DNA from: JACKBJ01 sp964549495
Lineage (GTDB): Bacteria; Chloroflexota; Anaerolineae; Epilineales; Epilineaceae
NCBI GenBank assembly: GCA_964549495.1
Contig: CAZJWJ010000031.1
Location: 1 to 52,751, forward strand
DNA length: 52,751 bases
Reading direction: 5' to 3'
Part shown: in pieces, positions 16,745-26,037 of the stretch
Layout: every line of letters starts with the position of its first letter
Position numbering within the stretch: the stretch's first letter is position 1
Translations under genes and position numbers: made by a program
The notes under the pieces: generated by a model
Database searches by the model: none
What the model was told of the DNA's origin: nothing
The model's input: only the letters and a program-made list of their open reading frames with translations

Positions 16745-18651
16745 TGTGCGGCATCTGTGGCTTTGTCAGTCAGCGCGCTGCACCGGACGAGGCGCACCAT
16801 CTGCTCGGGCAGATGTGCGAAGCAATGGTCCACCGTGGGCCGGACGATCTTGGCGTCTTCTTCGAGTCTCCGGTCGGTCTGGCGATGCGCCGCTTGAGTA
16901 TCATCGATCTCGAGGGCGGGCATCAGCCGATGCGGACGGCGGATGGTGCATTCGGCATCGTATTCAACGGCGAACTGTACAATTACCGATCGCTCCGATC
17001 GGAACTGGCCTCGATGGGCCACGACTTCCACACTGAGAGCGATACTGAGGTCCTGCTACAAGCCTATGTCGCCTGGGGGCCAGATTGCCTCCCGCGCCTA
17101 AATGGTATGTTTGCCTTTGCCATTTGGGATGAGCCGCGCCAACGACTTTTCCTGGCCCGCGATCGATTGGGCCAAAAGCCGCTCTACTACTACTCGCGTG
17201 ATGGTGAGCTGTTCTTCGCTTCGGAGCTGAAGAGTTTGTTGGTACATGCCGCGATCGAGCGGCGTGTCGATTCTGTTGGCTTGGATCTATACTTGACGCT
17301 TGGCTACGTGCCGGCGCCCTGGACGCTCTTCGCCGGCATCCGCAAGTTGCCGCCCGCGAGCTCGATGGTCGTCGCTCCTGGGCGTGAGCCGCGGGTGTCG
17401 CGCTACTGGCAGCCGAGCTTCGGCTCCCATGCTTCAGAGCGTTCTGACGAGTCGTGGATCGAGGAGCTTGGCGCGTTGTTGCGAGACTCGGCGCGCATGC
17501 GTATGGTGGCCGACGTGCCGGTGGGCGTGTTACTCAGCGGCGGTGTAGACTCCTCCGCGGTGACCGCCTGCGTTGCCCCGAGCGACACGACTCAACCCGC
17601 CTTGCATAGCTTCTCGGTCGGTTTTGCCGAGCGTGGCCTGGACGAGGCTTCGGCCGCTCGTCTGGCCGCTCGACACATTGGAACCGAGCATCACGAGCTC
17701 CGTATCGACGGATGCTCGCCGGATCGCTTCCAGCATGTTATCTGGCACTGCGACGAGCCGGTCGCCGACCCAGCGCTTGTCCCGACTTCGATCGTCTGCG
17801 AACTGGCGCGTCAGCACGTGAAGGTGGTACTGACAGGCGAGGGTGCCGATGAGCTCCTCGCAGGCTATTTCTACCATCGGTTGGCCGCTCAGGCTGCTCG
17901 GCTCGATCGGATGCCGGCCTCGGCCCGGAAGGGCCTGCTGGTGCCTCTCGCCGCCTCGGTGAATCGCCTGCTCGGCCGGACACGATTCCACCCGCGCACC
18001 TTGTGGGCCTGGCGCATGAGCAGCGCAGGGCGAAGCTTGGCCTGGCAGGCGATCTTCACGGACGCCGACAAGACCCGACTGGGACTACCAGCTGCGACAG
18101 ACCTGGCGCAGCGACGGCCAGGCGGCGCGGCGGAGGCCTTGTTCGAGGCGACCGGCCGCGAGTCCGGTAGCCCGCACTGGCTGGACCGCTGCCTGTATGT
18201 GGACATGAAGCTACCTCTGGCCGACGGACTCCTGATGAAAGTCGACAAGATGAGCATGGCCGCTTCGCTGGAGGCACGGAGCCCGTTCCTGGACCACCGC
18301 CTGGTCGAGCTGGCCTGTTCGATGCCGCCGCGGCTCAAGCTCGGTCCCGAGGCCAACAAGCTGGCCCTCCGGCAGGCCGTCGCCGGCGTGCTTCCACCTG
18401 AGACGAGCGCACGCGAGAAGCATGGCTTCCACACCCCCTTGAGACGATGGCTGCAGCGCGATCTCCGAGAGCTTGCGCTTGACCGATTCCACACGGGCTC
18501 CTTCGCCCAGTCCGGCATACTCGGCACGCAGACCGTCGATCGGCTCGAGGTGGAGCTCGACGAAGGGTTTGCTGGCAGCGAGCGGCACTGGTGGAGCCTG
18601 CTTTGCCTTGCCGAGTGGCAAGCCTGCTATCGGGTCGCCGCGCCGGCGTGA
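16744..18651 (+). CDS. asnB: Asparagine synthase (glutamine-hydrolysing)-type amidotransferase
   Basis: A 635-residue protein of the usual AsnB length. It begins MCGICGF, so Cys2 is the N-terminal nucleophile of the class II glutaminase. MVHRGPDDLG, GFNGELYN-type residues (VFNGELYNYRSL) and SDTEVLLQAY complete that half. The synthetase half has the ATP pyrophosphatase loop LLSGGVDSS at about 263-271 and TGEGADELLAGY. Housekeeping AsnB makes asparagine, but homologues in O-antigen loci (for example WbpS) amidate uronic acids. The position between a methyltransferase and a GT4 in the glycan operon favours that sugar-amide role. This is inference, and true asparagine synthesis is not excluded. 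Confidence 0.9.
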   Translation: MCGICGFVSQRAAPDEAHHLLGQMCEAMVHRGPDDLGVFFESPVGLAMRRLSIIDLEGGHQPMRTADGAFGIVFNGELYNYRSLRSELASMGHDFHTESDTEVLLQAYVAWGPDCLPRLNGMFAFAIWDEPRQRLFLARDRLGQKPLYYYSRDGELFFASELKSLLVHAAIERRVDSVGLDLYLTLGYVPAPWTLFAGIRKLPPASSMVVAPGREPRVSRYWQPSFGSHASERSDESWIEELGALLRDSARMRMVADVPVGVLLSGGVDSSAVTACVAPSDTTQPALHSFSVGFAERGLDEASAARLAARHIGTEHHELRIDGCSPDRFQHVIWHCDEPVADPALVPTSIVCELARQHVKVVLTGEGADELLAGYFYHRLAAQAARLDRMPASARKGLLVPLAASVNRLLGRTRFHPRTLWAWRMSSAGRSLAWQAIFTDADKTRLGLPAATDLAQRRPGGAAEALFEATGRESGSPHWLDRCLYVDMKLPLADGLLMKVDKMSMAASLEARSPFLDHRLVELACSMPPRLKLGPEANKLALRQAVAGVLPPETSAREKHGFHTPLRRWLQRDLRELALDRFHTGSFAQSGILGTQTVDRLEVELDEGFAGSERHWWSLLCLAEWQACYRVAAPA

Positions 18652-20039
18652 GTGGCTCGATCGGCAGCCTGCGACTGCTGTACGTGGCTCACGGCTTTCC
18701 GCCGAATCAAGCAGCCGGAGCCGAGTGGCGCGCCTACCGCACCGCTCGCGCCGCGCGCTTGCGCGGTCACGAGGTGATGGTTCTTGCAGCCGACGACCTG
18801 ACCGAACGACAGCAGGATCTCCGGGTCGCGGTGGCCGATGTCGAGGGAATCTCCGTCCAGCGACTGTCCTACGGGGTGCCCGACGACTGGGGCAGCCCGA
18901 GGGAGTTCCACGTGCCGGAGGTGGACGAACATCTGCATGATCTGCTGACTGAACAGGCGGTTGACTTGGTGCATGTGATCAGTGGTGCGCGCACCGGAGC
19001 TGGTGTCATTGACGCGGCGGCGCGAGTCGGCGTGCCAGTCGTCGTCACCCTGACCGACTTCTGGTTCCTCTGTCCGCGCATCAACCTTCGCCTACCGACA
19101 GGCGAGAGATGCTCCGTGCCTGAGGATGCACTGGAATGCGTACACTGCTTGGCTTGCGAAAGGCGCCGCTATCGCATCCCGCAGCAGCGAACGGCTGGAC
19201 TGTCAGGCCGCCTGCTCGTGGCTGCATGGCAGCATGCCCTGCTGCGTCCGCGGGCGATCGAGCGCCTGAGCCGTTACCTCGAGCAGCGTCGGGGTTTCCT
19301 GGCCCAACAGCTGGGACAGGTCGACGTACTGATCGCGCCGTCGCGCTTTTTGCAGGATATCTTCGTTGCGCGTGGCGTGCCGGCCCACCGACTGCGCCAC
19401 ATGCGACAGGGCCTGGACACCTCGCGTTGGGAGCCTGTGCCCGCAGCGGCCGGGGATGTTGATTCGACCGCGCGACTGCGTGTCGGCTACATCGGCCAGC
19501 TCGCCGACCACAAGGGCGTGCTCGACGTGGTGGCTGCGCTGCGATCCCTCGATGACCTGCCTGACATCCACCTGCGAATCTACGGTGACCCGGAATCAGC
19601 CTGGCCCCCCTTCGTACGCCGGCTCCGCGAGGCCATCGGCTCAGACGCCCGCATCGAGTTGGCCGGAGGCTTCGACAACCGGCGGATCCGCACCGTGCAC
19701 GCCGGCCTGGACGTGCTGGTAGTGCCCTCGCGCTGGTACGAGAACAGCCCCAACGTGATCTTGGAGGCCTTCGCATGCGGCACGCCGGTGATCGCTGCCG
19801 ACCTGGGCGGCATGGCCGAGTTGGTTGAGCACGAGGTCAGCGGGCTGCTGTACCCGGTTGGGGCCATCGCCGAACTGGCTAACCGCCTGCGGCGGCTCGT
19901 CGACGAGCAGGATCTGTTACCGCGTCTGGCGCGCGGCATTCCCGCCGTGAAGACCCTCGACCAGGAGATCGACGAGCTGGAGTCGCTCTACATGGATCTG
20001 ATCGAGTCCCGTTCGAGCGATGACCGAGCCGTCGACTAA
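18648..20039 (+). CDS. GT4-family glycosyltransferase
   Basis: A 463-residue GT-B enzyme of the group with a Cys-rich insertion in the N-terminal domain. It opens LRLLYVAHGFPPNQAAGAEW. FWFLCPRINL is followed by a CSVPEDALECVHCLACERRR cluster of four cysteines (about residues 155-180) that may bind metal. The donor-binding domain has VGYIGQLADHKGVLDVV and WYENSPNVILEAFACGTPVI with the E-x7-E glutamates. GTG 18648 overlaps the asnB stop as GTGA; the longer open frame upstream lies inside asnB and is rejected. The C-terminus overlaps the next gene by 20 bp. Confidence 0.88.
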   Translation: MSGSIGSLRLLYVAHGFPPNQAAGAEWRAYRTARAARLRGHEVMVLAADDLTERQQDLRVAVADVEGISVQRLSYGVPDDWGSPREFHVPEVDEHLHDLLTEQAVDLVHVISGARTGAGVIDAAARVGVPVVVTLTDFWFLCPRINLRLPTGERCSVPEDALECVHCLACERRRYRIPQQRTAGLSGRLLVAAWQHALLRPRAIERLSRYLEQRRGFLAQQLGQVDVLIAPSRFLQDIFVARGVPAHRLRHMRQGLDTSRWEPVPAAAGDVDSTARLRVGYIGQLADHKGVLDVVAALRSLDDLPDIHLRIYGDPESAWPPFVRRLREAIGSDARIELAGGFDNRRIRTVHAGLDVLVVPSRWYENSPNVILEAFACGTPVIAADLGGMAELVEHEVSGLLYPVGAIAELANRLRRLVDEQDLLPRLARGIPAVKTLDQEIDELESLYMDLIESRSSDDRAVD

Positions 20040-20949
20040 AGCACGGCATAGGGACGGCCAGAGCGCGGCCGTGACCGTGGTGATCGTTAGCTGGAACGAC
20101 ACCGAGGATGCCTTGCGCTGCCTGCGCTCGGTCCGAGCTGCCGCCGGCGGCAACGTTTCGATTCTCCTCGTCGACAACGGGTCGGCAACGGAGGCGGCCG
20201 AGCGTCTGGCTCGCGAAGCGGCCGGGCTTCCTCTGATACGCTTGGCTGAGAACCTGGGCTATACCGGCGGCTACAACATCGGCATCCGGCACGCGCTTGC
20301 CGAAGGTGCCGAGTACATGCTGCTGCTCAACAGCGATGCGGAGCTCCTGCCCGGTGCACTCCCCGCGCTGCTGAATGCCGCCTCGCTGGCGCCAAACGCA
20401 GCCTTCGTCGGGGCGGCGGTCGTCTCTGGCGAGGACGACGCGGTCGTGGTTTCAGCGGGTGGCGATCTAGTCGCCAGCGTCCACCCTCTGCATCGTACGC
20501 GGCTCGAGAAGGGGGACGAATTGCAGGGAGCGAGAGCCGTTGACTTCGTCTCTGGCTGCGCGCTACTGGTTCGGGCCTCGGCCCTGGACGACATCGGCCT
20601 GCTCGACGAGGGCTTCTTCGCCTACTACGAAGACATCGACTGGTGCCTGCGCGCCCGCAAGGCTGGCTACGAGGTGCTTGTCGAGCCGGCCGCGCGCGTG
20701 CGGCATCCCGACCCGCGATGGCGCGATGCGGACTCGCCGGCCGTGACCTACTACCTCGGCCGCAACAGCCTGCGCTTCGCCCGCAAGCACGCGCCGGGCC
20801 GGCTGCCAGCCCTCTGGTTGCGCCACTTGCGCACCGCGCTCAGCTGGACGCTGCGGCCGCGCTGGCGCCGTAAGCGCGCGCAGCGCGATGCCCTGCTGCG
20901 CGGGCTGTGGGATGCGCTGCGCGGCTACCGCGGGGCCTGGCATGCCTAA
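20020..20949 (+). CDS. GT2-family glycosyltransferase (rhamnosyltransferase-like)
   Basis: A 309-residue GT-A enzyme of the WbbL/RfbN-like branch. Motifs are VTVVIVSWNDTEDALRCL, LLVDNGSATEAAE, ENLGYTGGYNIGIRHAL (the GY-GG-N loop typical of this branch) and LLLNSDAEL as the DxD site. A VDFVSGCALLVRASAL block precedes FFAYYEDIDWCLRARKAGY with the catalytic ED. The C-terminus is Arg-rich and probably sits on the membrane. Enzymes of this branch often use dTDP-rhamnose, but no rhamnose pathway genes are visible here, so the donor is left open. It overlaps its neighbours on both sides. Confidence 0.88.
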   Translation: MTEPSTKARHRDGQSAAVTVVIVSWNDTEDALRCLRSVRAAAGGNVSILLVDNGSATEAAERLAREAAGLPLIRLAENLGYTGGYNIGIRHALAEGAEYMLLLNSDAELLPGALPALLNAASLAPNAAFVGAAVVSGEDDAVVVSAGGDLVASVHPLHRTRLEKGDELQGARAVDFVSGCALLVRASALDDIGLLDEGFFAYYEDIDWCLRARKAGYEVLVEPAARVRHPDPRWRDADSPAVTYYLGRNSLRFARKHAPGRLPALWLRHLRTALSWTLRPRWRRKRAQRDALLRGLWDALRGYRGAWHA

Positions 20950-22924
20950 TCTGGCGAATTCGGCCGTGAGCTTGGTCATCCCGACCTATCGCCGGCCGGA
21001 GGCGCTGCGGCAGGCGCTGCACGCCGTGGCCGAGCAGGACTTGGCCGAGCGGCTGCAGGTGCTGGTCGTCGACGACGGGGCGCCGAGCCCGGCGGCCAGC
21101 GTCACCGAGGCCGAATGGCCCTTCGAGCTGCGTTACCTGGCCGAGGCGCACGCGGGCGCAACGCGGGCACGCAATCGCGGGGCCGACGCGGCGCGGGGCG
21201 CGCTGCTGATCTTCATGGACGATGATATTCTCCTCGACCCGGGCGCACTGGACCGGTTGGTCGAGACGGCCCGTCGCGAGGGCCCGGGCACCATCGTGCT
21301 CGGCCGCCTGATCGACCTGCCGCCGGATGCCCCCCGCCAAGATCCCTCGCGCCGCGACGTGCAGGTTTCCGTCGGCGCGGACGAGAATCGGTTGGACGCC
21401 TTGGCGGGCGTGGACTGCATGACCGGGCTGCTGGCCGTCTGGCGCGAGGACTTCTCCGCGCTGGGCGGCTTCCAGGACCCGACCGGTGGCTGGCCGAACT
21501 GGGATGACGTGGACTTCGGTCATCGAGCCCGGCAGGTGGGTCTCCGGATCCTGCGCGATAACGCCGCGATGGCCGAGCATCGCGATCGGTCCGCCGGCGA
21601 CCTCGACCACGCCGCGCGGCGGTGGCACGCGGCCAGCCAAGCGGCGGCCTGGCTCTTCCAGCGGCACCCCGATCTCCTCGACGCGCTGCCGATGTATGCC
21701 GACAAGCATCCGATCGACTGGCGGGGCGACCCCGGACGCCTGGTCCTGCGCAAGCTTCTTCGGCGCGGGAGCACGGCCCGGCCGGTGATGCGCGGCCTTC
21801 GGAGGCTGCAGCGACTCGCGCCGGCCGGGCGGGTGCGGCGGGCCTTGGAGCGCTGGCTGCTCGGCGCGTGGATGGCCCGCGGGCTGCGCGAGGGACGTGC
21901 GGAGCTGTCAGCCGTCTCCAGGCCCACTGGGAGCGGGCAAGTGCCGGAAGCTGGCCGCCCCCGGCGCTCGCGGGAACCGGCGCTGATGGCCGATGCCCTG
22001 CCGCCCATCGGTGTGGTCCTGGTCAGCTGGAACACCCGAGATCTGCTCGCCAGCGCGATCCGGTCTGTCCGCGCCCATGCGGAGGCGGAAGGGCTAAGCT
22101 GTCGGGTCTACGTGATCGACAACGCCTCGACCGATGGCAGCGCCGACATGGTGGAACGCGACTTCCCCGATGCCCTGCTGCTTCGCAATCGCGAGAACCT
22201 GGGCTTCGGGCGGGCCAACAACCAGGCCTTCGAGATGTCCGGCGAAGCCTTCCTGCTGCTGCTCAACACCGATGCCGAGCCGGAGGCCGGCGCGCTGACG
22301 GCCATGCTCGACACCTTCGCGCGCCACCCGCGCTGCGGCATCGTCGGCGCGCGCCTGGTGTACCCCGACGGGCTCTTCCAGGCTTCCTACGCGCGCTTTC
22401 CCACCCTGACCGAGGAGCTCCTGCTGCTGGCCGGGCTGGCCGGCCTGCGCTACGGGCCCAGTCACCCCAGCGCGCCCGAATCCGAGAGCGACCTGCCGCG
22501 GAGCGTCGACTGGGTCGGCGGTGCCTGTATGATGCTCTCCCGCGACGCGATCCGGGCGGTGGGAGGCTTCGACCCCGACTTTCACATGTACGCTGAGGAG
22601 ACAGACCTGTGTCTGCGGGTGCGACGGGCCGGCTTCGAGGTCCGGTACAGTCCGGACGCGGTGGCGGTGCACCATGGCGGTCGGAGCACGCAGCAGCGGA
22701 TCGACGAGCAGCCGCTCTTGCTATGGCGGAGCCGCCTGCACTACTTCACCAAGCATCACGGCGACTGGGAAGCCCGGATGCTGGCGCTGTCGATCCGCGC
22801 GGCCTACGCGCTGCGCCGTGTGGCTTGGATGCTGCGCTCGCGCCTTGCCTCGGGCCCGGACCGAGAGCGCTGGCAAGGCCGCGCCGCCAGCGCCCGCAGG
22901 GTCGTCCGGGAGCTGGGAGGATGA
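20942..22924 (+). CDS. Bifunctional protein with two GT2 glycosyltransferase domains
   Basis: A 660-residue open frame with two complete GT2 domains. Domain 1 (about residues 5-290) has VSLVIPTYRRPEAL, VVDDGAPSP, the triple-Asp IFMDDDILL and NWDDVDFGHRARQVG. Domain 2 (about residues 350-620) has IGVVLVSWNTRDLLASAI, VIDNASTDGS, ENLGFGRANNQAF, LLLNTDAEPE and YAEETDLCLRVRRAG, which is the rhamnosyltransferase-like branch. An Arg-rich linker joins them, and an internal ATG lies just before domain 2. Separate genes are the more common arrangement, so this looks like a fusion that would add two sugars in order. ATG 20942 overlaps the preceding stop by 8 bp. Confidence 0.85.
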   Translation: MPNLANSAVSLVIPTYRRPEALRQALHAVAEQDLAERLQVLVVDDGAPSPAASVTEAEWPFELRYLAEAHAGATRARNRGADAARGALLIFMDDDILLDPGALDRLVETARREGPGTIVLGRLIDLPPDAPRQDPSRRDVQVSVGADENRLDALAGVDCMTGLLAVWREDFSALGGFQDPTGGWPNWDDVDFGHRARQVGLRILRDNAAMAEHRDRSAGDLDHAARRWHAASQAAAWLFQRHPDLLDALPMYADKHPIDWRGDPGRLVLRKLLRRGSTARPVMRGLRRLQRLAPAGRVRRALERWLLGAWMARGLREGRAELSAVSRPTGSGQVPEAGRPRRSREPALMADALPPIGVVLVSWNTRDLLASAIRSVRAHAEAEGLSCRVYVIDNASTDGSADMVERDFPDALLLRNRENLGFGRANNQAFEMSGEAFLLLLNTDAEPEAGALTAMLDTFARHPRCGIVGARLVYPDGLFQASYARFPTLTEELLLLAGLAGLRYGPSHPSAPESESDLPRSVDWVGGACMMLSRDAIRAVGGFDPDFHMYAEETDLCLRVRRAGFEVRYSPDAVAVHHGGRSTQQRIDEQPLLLWRSRLHYFTKHHGDWEARMLALSIRAAYALRRVAWMLRSRLASGPDRERWQGRAASARRVVRELGG

Positions 22925-23874
22925 GCGACGCGCTCGAGTCCGTCGCCTGCGCGCTCTGCGGGAGCGGACGATCGGACCTGCGGTTCCTGGCTCGAGATCT
23001 CGAGTTCGATGGGGGGGAGGACTTTCGGGTCGTCCGCTGTCAGGACTGCGGCTTGGTCTACCTAGATCCCCGACCGAGCCCGAGCGCGATCTCGCGCTAC
23101 TACCCTTCCGACTACTACACCCACTTCGCTCTCGATGCGGCCGAGGAGGCCCGAATCTACCGACAGGCGATCGGCTTGATGCTGCGCTGGGCCCCGCCGG
23201 GTCGGATCCTGGACATCGGCGCTGGCGATGGTGCTTTCCTGGCGCAGCTGCGGGCTGCCGGCCGGACGGAGCTGCTCGGGCTCGAGCCCGACGCCGAGGC
23301 GCGGCGTGTGGCAGCCGAGCGCCGTGGTCTCGATCTGCTACCGATCGGCTTTCCGGCTCGGCCTTTGCCCGAGCCCGGCCTTGCGGCCATCAGCATGCTC
23401 GAGACCATCGAGCACCTACACGAGCCGATCGACGCGCTGCGCCGAGCGCGCGAACTGTTGGCGCCCGGGGGCTGCCTGGTCCTCTCGACGCCCAACATCG
23501 ATGGGCTGGAGCTTCGACTGCTCGGGCCGCGGGGGATCTCGCTCCAGGTTCCGCGGCACTTAACCTTCTTCTCGGCCGGGACGCTTCGGGCGGCCTGCGA
23601 GGCGGCCGGCCTGCGCGTGCGCTCCCTCGAGACCAGCGCGGCCACCGATGGGCTAACCCGCAGCCTCTGGCTGCCGATCCGGCGACGGCTCCGCCCCGCA
23701 GGGCGCGCGGGGGCAGCCGGCGCCCCGACCACGACGCGCTTCTACGCTCGCTCCTGGCGCCGCAGCGTGCACGGACTGCTCGGCGCGGTCCTGTCGCCGC
23801 TGGGCTGGCTGGCCGCGCGCTCGGGCCTGGGGCCGACGATCTACCTGGTGGCGGAGCGGCCCGCCGATGACTAA
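22921..23874 (+). CDS. Class I SAM methyltransferase with N-terminal zinc-finger motif
   Basis: A 317-residue protein of the Methyltransf_23 type. The N-terminus has two Cys pairs, Cys10/Cys13 and Cys40/Cys43 (CALCG and CQDCGLVY), followed by YLDPRPSPSAISRYY, a pattern common to sugar-locus methyltransferases. The SAM domain shows ILDIGAGDGAFLAQL (motif I), LGLEPDAEA, and SMLETIEHLHEPIDAL with the catalytic-loop His pair. It probably methylates a sugar or an intermediate of the glycan. The ATG overlaps the previous stop as ATGA, and its last 8 bp overlap the next gene. Confidence 0.88.
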   Translation: MSDALESVACALCGSGRSDLRFLARDLEFDGGEDFRVVRCQDCGLVYLDPRPSPSAISRYYPSDYYTHFALDAAEEARIYRQAIGLMLRWAPPGRILDIGAGDGAFLAQLRAAGRTELLGLEPDAEARRVAAERRGLDLLPIGFPARPLPEPGLAAISMLETIEHLHEPIDALRRARELLAPGGCLVLSTPNIDGLELRLLGPRGISLQVPRHLTFFSAGTLRAACEAAGLRVRSLETSAATDGLTRSLWLPIRRRLRPAGRAGAAGAPTTTRFYARSWRRSVHGLLGAVLSPLGWLAARSGLGPTIYLVAERPADD

Positions 23875-24832
23875 GCCGGCGGCGGTCGCGCGCATCCCGA
23901 CCGTATCGGTGCTGGTGGTCAACTGGAACGCGGGCCGGCTCCTGGAGGCCTGTCTTGACTCCATCCCGGCCGGTGTCGACGGCTTGGACTTCGAGGTCAT
24001 CGTCGTCGACAACGGTTCCACGGACGGCAGCCTCGAGCGGCTGGCGGCGCGTCCCTGGCTGCGCCTGCAGCGCCGCCGGGACAACTCGGGCTTTGCCGTG
24101 GCCAGCAATCAGGCGGCCCGCCTGGCCCGGGGACGACAGCTGCTGCTGCTCAATCCGGACACGGTCTGCCGACCGGGAAGCATCCGCACCCTGTCCGAGC
24201 ATCTGGATGCCTCGCCCGAGCTGGCGGCGGTCGGGCCGCGTCTGTTTGGGGCGGATGACCGGCCCCAGCGCTCGGCCTGGCGTGGCTACCCGGACCTGGC
24301 CTTTGCCTGGGTCGATGCGCTCTACCTTTGGAAGCTGCCCGGCCTGCCCGGCGTGCGGCGCAGTGAGGTTCAGCCCGCCGCCGCCGACGACCGTCCGCTG
24401 CCCGTCGATCATCTGCTTGGCGCCTGCATCCTGATTCGACGCGAGGCCTGGGAGGCCGTGGGCCCTCTTGACGAGGGCTACTTCCTCTTCTTCGAGGAGA
24501 CAGACTGGTGTCGCCGCGTGCGCAAGGCCGGACACGGCCTCGAACTCCTGCCGACCGCGGAGGTGCGGCACCACGGCGAGCACAGCGTCTACCAGGTGCC
24601 TCGACGCAGCATTCCGCAGTATTACCACAGCTTTCATCGCTTCGTCTGCGCGGGCGGCGCGGGCCCGAACCGGCTCCTGCTTCTGCGCCTCGCCTTTCGC
24701 GTCGCGGCCTTGGTCCGCGTCTTGCTCTGGGGGCTTCGCCGGCTGGGCCCGAGATCGGAGTTCGCGCGAGAGATGCAGCGTGCCTACGCCCTGGTATTGC
24801 GCCGGACGCCGGGCCCGAGATGCGCGCCATGA
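23867..24832 (+). CDS. GT2-family glycosyltransferase (rhamnosyltransferase-like)
   Basis: A 321-residue GT-A enzyme of the same branch as the gene at 20020 and the second half of 20942. Motifs include VSVLVVNWNAGRLLEACL, VVDNGSTDGSLERL, DNSGFAVASNQAARLARG, LLLNPDTVC and FLFFEETDWCRRVRKAGH. Three such domains within 5 kb suggest a gene-duplication series used for successive linkages. The C-terminal third carries a hydrophobic stretch (about residues 270-290), so peripheral membrane binding is likely. Coupled to the next gene by ATGA at 24829-24832. Confidence 0.88.
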   Translation: MTKPAAVARIPTVSVLVVNWNAGRLLEACLDSIPAGVDGLDFEVIVVDNGSTDGSLERLAARPWLRLQRRRDNSGFAVASNQAARLARGRQLLLLNPDTVCRPGSIRTLSEHLDASPELAAVGPRLFGADDRPQRSAWRGYPDLAFAWVDALYLWKLPGLPGVRRSEVQPAAADDRPLPVDHLLGACILIRREAWEAVGPLDEGYFLFFEETDWCRRVRKAGHGLELLPTAEVRHHGEHSVYQVPRRSIPQYYHSFHRFVCAGGAGPNRLLLLRLAFRVAALVRVLLWGLRRLGPRSEFAREMQRAYALVLRRTPGPRCAP

Positions 24833-26037
24833 GCCGGCCCCGCGTGCTCTTTCTCTGCCAGGTGCTGCCCTATCCGCTGGATGCCGGACCCAAGCGCCGC
24901 GCCTACCATGTGCTGCGCTGGATGGCCGAGCGCGTCGATCTGCATCTCGTCTGTTTCCTGCGCCCGGAGGATCCGCCCGAGGCGGTCGACGTCCTGCGGA
25001 GCTACTGTGCCGCGGTGACGACGGTTCCCCTCGCCCGCAGCCGCGGGGCCGATGTCCTGGCGCTAGCCGAGGCCTTGCTCACCGGCCGATCCTTCATCTT
25101 GCTGCGTGACGAGCGCCGTGATATGCGTTCCGCTCTGGCCGCGATCTGCCGTGCCGAGCGCTTCGATGCCGTGCACGCCGATCAACTCTGGATGGCCGGT
25201 TACGCGGTCGAGCTGCCACTGCCCTACAAGGTCCTCGACGAGCACAACGCGGTCTTCCTCGTGTTCGAGCGCCTGGCCCTCCACGAGCGCTCTCCGTTCA
25301 AACGCTGGCTCTGGCGGCGCGAGGCGAGGCGCATCGCGCCGGCCGAACGCGCGCTGCTGGCCGACTTCGATCACACGATCTTCGTCTCGGAGATCGACCG
25401 CCGCGCGGTCGATACGGGCGGAGAGGCCAGCAGCGTCATGCCCATCTGCGTCGACAGCGCCGAGATCGAAGCCATCCGCCCGCGGCCCGACGCGCACCGC
25501 ATCACGGTCCTGGGAACCATGTTCTGGCCGCCGAATGCCGAGGGCGTGAGCTGGCTGGCCGAGCATGTGTTCGAGAGGATCCTGCGAGAGGTGCCGGACT
25601 GCGTGCTGACCGTCATCGGCAAGCGCCCTCCGGCCGCGCTGCGAGCCGCGCTCGAGCGCTTCGGCGATGCGGTGGAGATCACGGGCTACGTCTCGGATCC
25701 ACGGCCCTACCTCGAGCAGACCGCCGTCTTTGCCGTGCCGCTGCGTTCGGGCGGCGGCATGCGGGTCAAGATCCTGGATGCCTGGGCCTGGCGTCTGCCG
25801 GTGCTCTCGACCACGATGGGAGCCGAAGGGATCCGGATCCAAGCGGGCAAGGACATCCTCATTGCTGATCGGCCGGCCGACTTCGCCCGAGCGGCGGTCC
25901 AGCTTCTCGGCGACCCCGGGCTTCGGGCCGACATCGCCGAGGCGGGCAGGCGCAGTCTCGAGGCGCAGTACGACTGCCGGCGGGTCTACGGACATCTCGG
26001 TGGCGTCTACGCCCCGATTCTGAGGTCATCGCCATGA
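24829..26037 (+). CDS. GT4-family glycosyltransferase
   Basis: A 402-residue GT-B enzyme of the TuaH/PelF-like group with the N-terminal VLFLCQVLPYPLDAGPKRR. A middle LDEHNAVFLVFERLA block is typical of GT4 proteins annotated as sugar transferases of the PEP-CTERM/EPS type. The donor domain shows VLGTMFWPPNAEGVSWLAE and LRSGGGMRVKILDAWAWRLP, which replaces the usual E-x7-E with a GGG-M-R-K-I pattern seen in this subgroup. ATG 24829 is chosen over ATG 24820 because it makes the ATGA overlap. Donor unknown. Confidence 0.85.
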   Translation: MSRPRVLFLCQVLPYPLDAGPKRRAYHVLRWMAERVDLHLVCFLRPEDPPEAVDVLRSYCAAVTTVPLARSRGADVLALAEALLTGRSFILLRDERRDMRSALAAICRAERFDAVHADQLWMAGYAVELPLPYKVLDEHNAVFLVFERLALHERSPFKRWLWRREARRIAPAERALLADFDHTIFVSEIDRRAVDTGGEASSVMPICVDSAEIEAIRPRPDAHRITVLGTMFWPPNAEGVSWLAEHVFERILREVPDCVLTVIGKRPPAALRAALERFGDAVEITGYVSDPRPYLEQTAVFAVPLRSGGGMRVKILDAWAWRLPVLSTTMGAEGIRIQAGKDILIADRPADFARAAVQLLGDPGLRADIAEAGRRSLEAQYDCRRVYGHLGGVYAPILRSSP

